This document shows, one piece after another, positions 14,488 to 17,613 of a stretch of 17,613 bases of DNA. Each line of letters begins with the position of its first letter. Position 1 is the stretch's first letter. The notes under the pieces are model-generated. The model was not told the origin of the DNA, made no database searches, and saw nothing but the letters and a program-made list of their open reading frames with translations. The stretch is from Ramlibacter sp. (GTDB lineage Bacteria; Pseudomonadota; Gammaproteobacteria; Burkholderiales; Burkholderiaceae). Location: the NCBI GenBank assembly GCA_014376915.1, contig JACMQP010000258.1, positions 1 through 17,613 of the forward strand. Direction: 5' to 3'. A program made the translations under genes and the position numbers.

Positions 14488-15072
14488 CTATTGTCCCAGC
14501 AACGCGCGGACCGCCACCATGTCGCCCCGAGGCGTCCTGCCCTTGGCATCCGGCCGCAGCGCCCCGCGCACGTCGTCATGGTCGTAGATCAGGAGATGCA
14601 CGCCGATCGGCTCGCCCAGGTCAGCGCTCATGCTGGAGAGGCTCAGGGCGTCGACCGGCTCGCCGTTGAAGCCGGTCACCGTCCGCGCCTGGTAGTCGAC
14701 GTTGTGCTCGATCAGCGCGATCTCGGCCGACTTGGGGTCGTCGCAAAACAGCTGCAGGTAAATGTCCGAGAGGCGGGTCGCGGTGCCATGCCAGACGGCA
14801 CCGCCCAGGTAGGGCCGGAACTGCCCCACCCGCTCCATCCACGTCAGGGCCAGCCGGCGCAGGGCCACCAGTTCCGCCGGTTGCGTTTCGGCGCAGAAAA
14901 GTTCGATGTAGTCGCGCACCGACTCCTCGACCAGATCGTTGTCAGGCAAGGCGGTGCGGGCGGGCAGGCCCAGTTGACGCACGGCACGGCGCTTGGCCGG
15001 CCCATATTCCAGCCCCTCCTCCACCACCATCCGTGCAGCGGTGGCCGCGATCTCCGATTTCATGTCGTCCAT
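14488..15072 (-). CDS. Conserved-looking hypothetical protein, 194 aa
   Basis: I do not recognise a named family. The protein is soluble, with no signal or membrane segment. The first 60 residues look helical (TAARMVVEEGLEYGPAKRRA, then LPDNDLVEESVRDYIELF). The middle holds AVWHGTATRLSDIYLQLFCDD (93-112), which loosely recalls small nucleotidyltransferase motifs without the full GS...DxD signature. The end has a beta-rich stretch, VHLLIYDHDDVRG. It is 4 bp upstream of the TlpA gene and clearly co-transcribed. The start is uncertain: ATG 15072 is preferred because CAGAAT lies 8 bases upstream in the same layout as other SD-less genes here; ATG 15093 and GTG 15105 are alternatives. It is divergent from the acyl-CoA ligase gene. 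Confidence 0.75.
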   Translation of the reverse strand: MDDMKSEIAATAARMVVEEGLEYGPAKRRAVRQLGLPARTALPDNDLVEESVRDYIELFCAETQPAELVALRRLALTWMERVGQFRPYLGGAVWHGTATRLSDIYLQLFCDDPKSAEIALIEHNVDYQARTVTGFNGEPVDALSLSSMSADLGEPIGVHLLIYDHDDVRGALRPDAKGRTPRGDMVAVRALLGQ

Positions 15073-15080
15073 AAGGGAAG

Positions 15081-15086
15081 ATTCTG
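15081..15086 (-). promoter_or_regulatory. -10-like box before the 194-aa hypothetical gene
   Basis: CAGAAT on the minus strand is followed by 8 bases (CTTCCCTT) and then ATG 15072. No Shine-Dalgarno is present. If used, transcription would start next to the start codon. Confidence 0.25.
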
Positions 15087-15140
15087 CCGGCATCGGGCCG
15101 GACACGGACGTAAAGTGGGTTAGCCAAACGAGGAGCCTGC

Positions 15141-16775
15141 ATGCAAAGCACGATGATGAACGTCCCGCTGTCGCTCAACCACCTGCTGGACCGCGCCGGC
15201 CAGCTTTTCGCCGGCAACGAGATCGTCTCGCGGTTGCCGGACAAAAGCTTGCGCCGCCACTGCTTCGGCGAGTACCACCGGCGCACCCGCGCGCTGGCCT
15301 CCGCGCTGAAGAAGCTGGGAATGAAGAAAGGCGACCGGGTCGCAACACTCTGCTGGAACCACCACGCCCACCTCGAGTGCTACTTCGGCATCCCGGCGGC
15401 CGGCGGTGTCATGCACACGCTCAACCTGCGGCTGTCGCCGGCGGAGATCGGCTGGATCGCCGGCGACGCGCAGGACCGCTTCCTGATCGTCGACGACGTC
15501 TTGCTGCCGCTGTACCGGCAATTCGCGGACCTGCACAACTTCGAGCGGGTGATCGTGTTCCCGTTCTCGGGCGCGCCGGTGCCTCCGGAGTTCACCAACT
15601 ACGAGGACCTGCTGGCCGACGCCGACCCGGACGGCTTCGAGTACGAGCCGCATGACGAGAACGACCCGGTTGCCATGTGCTACACGTCCGGCACGACCGG
15701 GCGGCCCAAAGGCGTCGCCTACTCCCATCGCTCGACGGTGCTGCACACGCTGGTGGCGAGCCTGGGCGACTTCTGGGGCCTGCGCGGCACCGACGTCGTA
15801 TTGCCCGTGACGCCGATGTTCCACGCCAACAGCTGGGGCATGCCGTATGGCGCGGTGATGATGGGCGTCAAACTGGTGTTTCCGGGACCGCACCTGCATC
15901 CCGACGACCTGCTGGATCTGATGCAGCTGGAACCGCCCACCCTGTCGCTGGGCGTACCGACCATCTGGATGAGCCTGATCCAGACTTTCGATGCGTCGCA
16001 GGCCGAGGGCTCGCCCAACAAGGGCCGCTGGCAGCTGCCCAAGGGCATGCGCTCGCTGGTCGGCGGAGCCGCAGTGCCGGAGGCATTGATTCGCGCGTTC
16101 GACCGCCATGGCATCTGGATCCTGCAGGGCTGGGGCATGACCGAAACCTCGCCCGTCTGCACCATCGCCTATCCGCGCGCGGAACTGCAGGGCGCCAGCC
16201 AGGACGAAAAGTACCGTCGCGCGGCAATGGCCGGCGTGCCGGTGCCGCTGGTGGACCTGCGGGTGCGCGACGACGACGGCGGCGACCAGCCTTGGGACGG
16301 CAAGAGCGCCGGCGAAATCCAGGTCCGCGGCCCCTTCATCACGGCCAGCTATCACGAGGTGGCGCCGGACCCGGAGAAGTTCACGGCCGACGGCTGGCTG
16401 CGCACCGGCGACGTGGCGTCGGTCGACAGCCTTGGCTTCGTGAAGATTTCCGACCGGACGAAGGACCTGATCAAGTCCGGCGGCGAGTGGATCAGTTCGG
16501 TCGACCTGGAGAACGCGATCATGGCCCACCCGGCTGTCGCCGAAGCCGCGGTGATTGCGGTCTCCGACGTGAAGTGGAGCGAGCGGCCGCTCGCCTGTGT
16601 CGTGCTCAAACCGGGCCAGTCGGCCACACCGGAGCAGCTCAATGCGCACCTGCTGGAGCACAGCTTCGCCAAGTGGCAGCTGCCGGACCGCTACGAATTC
16701 ATCGACGCTGTGCCGCGCACCTCCACCGGCAAGTTCTGGAAGATGAAGTTGCGGGAGCGTTTCGCGCGGGCATGA
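15141..16775 (+). CDS. Fatty-acyl-CoA synthetase (AMP-forming ligase)
   Basis: A 544-aa adenylate-forming enzyme that activates a carboxylic acid to acyl-AMP and then acyl-CoA. Core motifs in order are the P-loop YTSGTTGRPKG (181-191), the A5 motif GWGMTETSP (330-338), the A7 motif DGWLRTGD (417-424), the hinge DRTKDLIKSGGEWIS (438-452), and the A10 motif PRTSTGKFWK with catalytic Lys531. Length and motifs fit the medium/long-chain fatty-acid-CoA ligase group; the chain length is not readable from sequence. AGGAG (15131-15135) is 5 bases before the ATG. It is divergent from the minus-strand run and 62 bp ahead of mpl. It may supply acyl-CoAs for beta-oxidation, which is inference. Confidence 0.92.
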   Translation: MQSTMMNVPLSLNHLLDRAGQLFAGNEIVSRLPDKSLRRHCFGEYHRRTRALASALKKLGMKKGDRVATLCWNHHAHLECYFGIPAAGGVMHTLNLRLSPAEIGWIAGDAQDRFLIVDDVLLPLYRQFADLHNFERVIVFPFSGAPVPPEFTNYEDLLADADPDGFEYEPHDENDPVAMCYTSGTTGRPKGVAYSHRSTVLHTLVASLGDFWGLRGTDVVLPVTPMFHANSWGMPYGAVMMGVKLVFPGPHLHPDDLLDLMQLEPPTLSLGVPTIWMSLIQTFDASQAEGSPNKGRWQLPKGMRSLVGGAAVPEALIRAFDRHGIWILQGWGMTETSPVCTIAYPRAELQGASQDEKYRRAAMAGVPVPLVDLRVRDDDGGDQPWDGKSAGEIQVRGPFITASYHEVAPDPEKFTADGWLRTGDVASVDSLGFVKISDRTKDLIKSGGEWISSVDLENAIMAHPAVAEAAVIAVSDVKWSERPLACVVLKPGQSATPEQLNAHLLEHSFAKWQLPDRYEFIDAVPRTSTGKFWKMKLRERFARA

Positions 16776-16823
16776 GACCCTGGACGGTCGCCCACTGTGT
16801 GAGTTCCCCGCCTGCGGCGCGCT

Positions 16824-16829
16824 GATAAT
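16824..16829 (+). promoter_or_regulatory. -10-like box just before mpl
   Basis: GATAAT (five of six to TATAAT) is followed by 8 bases and then ATG 16838, with no Shine-Dalgarno between. This fits a leaderless mRNA start for mpl. No convincing -35 is seen at 16-19 bp. Confidence 0.4.
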
Positions 16830-16837
16830 CCGTGCCC

Positions 16838-17613
16838 ATGCACATTCATATTCTGGGAATCTGCGGCACGTTCATGGGCGGTGTCGCGGCGTTGGCGCGG
16901 GAAGCGGGACACCGGGTCACGGGTTGCGACAGCGGCGTCTATCCGCCGATGAGTGACCAGCTGCGGGCGCTGGGCATTGACCTGGTCGAGGGCTACGGAG
17001 CGGAACAGATGGCTTTCAAGCCCGACGTCTGGGTGATCGGCAACGTGGTTTCGCGCGCCCGCGGCGCCGATGGCCAGCCGCGCTATCCGCTCATGGAGGC
17101 CATTCTGGACGCGGGCGATCGCTATACCAGCGGTCCGCAGTGGCTGGCCGAAAACCTGCTGCACGCGCGGCACGTGCTGGCCGTCGCCGGCACCCATGGC
17201 AAGACGACGACCACATCGATGCTGGCCTGGATCCTGGAACATGCCGGCCAGCGGCCCGGCTTCCTGGTCGGCGGCGTGCCGCTCAACTTCGGCATTTCGG
17301 CGCGCACCGGTTCCGGCAAGGCATTCGTCATCGAAGCCGACGAATACGACACTGCCTTCTTCGACAAGCGCAGCAAGTTCGTGCACTACCGGCCGCGCAC
17401 GGCGGTTCTCAACAACCTGGAGTTCGACCACGCCGACATCTTCGACGACCTGGCGGCGATCGAGCGCCAGTTCCACCACCTCGTGCGGATCGTGCCGTCG
17501 TCCGGCCGGGTGGTGGTGAACGGGCTGGAGGAAAGCCTGGCGCGCGTGCTGAATCAGGGCTGCTGGAGCGAGGTGCGCAGCTTCGGCGCCACCGTCAGCG
17601 ACTTCAGCGCGCA
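16838..17613 (+). CDS. mpl: UDP-N-acetylmuramate:L-Ala-gamma-D-Glu-meso-DAP ligase Mpl (3' end outside window)
   Basis: The first 258 codons of a Mur-ligase family protein of about 450-460 residues; the frame is open to the window edge. MHIHILGICGTFMGG is the N-terminal Rossmann start typical of Mpl. AVAGTHGKTTTTSML (residues 116-129) is the Mur-ligase ATP loop with Lys122. FVIEADEYDTAFFDKRSKF is characteristic of Mpl rather than MurC, and NNLEFDHADIF follows the family. Mpl attaches recycled murein tripeptide to UDP-MurNAc in the cytoplasm, saving de novo peptide synthesis. The ATG at 16838 lacks a Shine-Dalgarno but matches the family start exactly. It lies 62 bp after the acyl-CoA ligase gene and may use its own promoter. 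Confidence 0.95.
   Translation, partial: MHIHILGICGTFMGGVAALAREAGHRVTGCDSGVYPPMSDQLRALGIDLVEGYGAEQMAFKPDVWVIGNVVSRARGADGQPRYPLMEAILDAGDRYTSGPQWLAENLLHARHVLAVAGTHGKTTTTSMLAWILEHAGQRPGFLVGGVPLNFGISARTGSGKAFVIEADEYDTAFFDKRSKFVHYRPRTAVLNNLEFDHADIFDDLAAIERQFHHLVRIVPSSGRVVVNGLEESLARVLNQGCWSEVRSFGATVSDFSA

Noticed and set aside
15120..16661. 513-codon minus-strand open frame opposite the acyl-CoA ligase gene
   Set aside because: Arg/His/Val-rich shadow; the plus-strand gene has all AMP-ligase motifs in order.

Overview
The window is high-GC, densely coded bacterial chromosome with no RNA genes, CRISPR arrays or insertion sequences. It most likely comes from a betaproteobacterium of the order Burkholderiales, probably Comamonadaceae. 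The grounds are the accB-accC-prmA-DUF3426-PfkB gene order, a three-domain (IcmF-type) acyl-CoA mutase, an mpl gene nearby, and a GC-rich palindromic intergenic element at 2800-2915 of a kind I associate with Comamonadaceae. The assignment rests on recalled gene order and protein style, not on a search.

Left part, plus strand (1-6796): the C-terminal mutase half of icmF enters from the left edge. It is followed, after a 171-bp leader, by a complete HAAT-type (Liv) ABC importer in the order ATPase livG, ATPase livF, periplasmic binding protein, permease livH, permease livM. The mutase carries Gln where methylmalonyl-CoA mutases carry the carboxylate-binding Arg, so it should act on isobutyryl-CoA or a similar branched acyl-CoA. 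The neighbouring importer may feed branched acids or amino acids to it, but this is inference.

Middle (6807-9151): a lipoprotein with a C-terminal metallo-beta-lactamase fold lies on the minus strand, converging on livM. A RhlG-like short-chain dehydrogenase is divergent from it.

Right-middle, minus strand (15072 down to 9160): a run of seven genes, namely an unrecognised 194-aa protein, a TlpA-like thioredoxin, accB, accC, prmA, a zinc-ribbon/DUF3426 membrane protein and a PfkB-family kinase. accB and accC make two of the subunits of acetyl-CoA carboxylase, the committed step of fatty-acid synthesis. The run is tight except for a 136-bp AT-rich gap before accB, which probably holds the accBC promoter. 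The aroQ gene often found just before accB in related bacteria is absent.

Right end, plus strand (15141-17613): a fatty-acyl-CoA ligase gene is divergent from the unknown gene, and mpl (murein tripeptide ligase, peptidoglycan recycling) runs off the right edge.

Most of the window is ordinary metabolic and housekeeping sequence, and I see no convincing new multi-gene system. The points most worth a second look are the icmF-liv linkage, the Walker A Lys-to-Arg change in LivF, the intergenic repeat that supplies the ribosome binding site of livF, and a recurring AAT box 8-9 nt before start codons that lack a Shine-Dalgarno sequence (possible leaderless genes).
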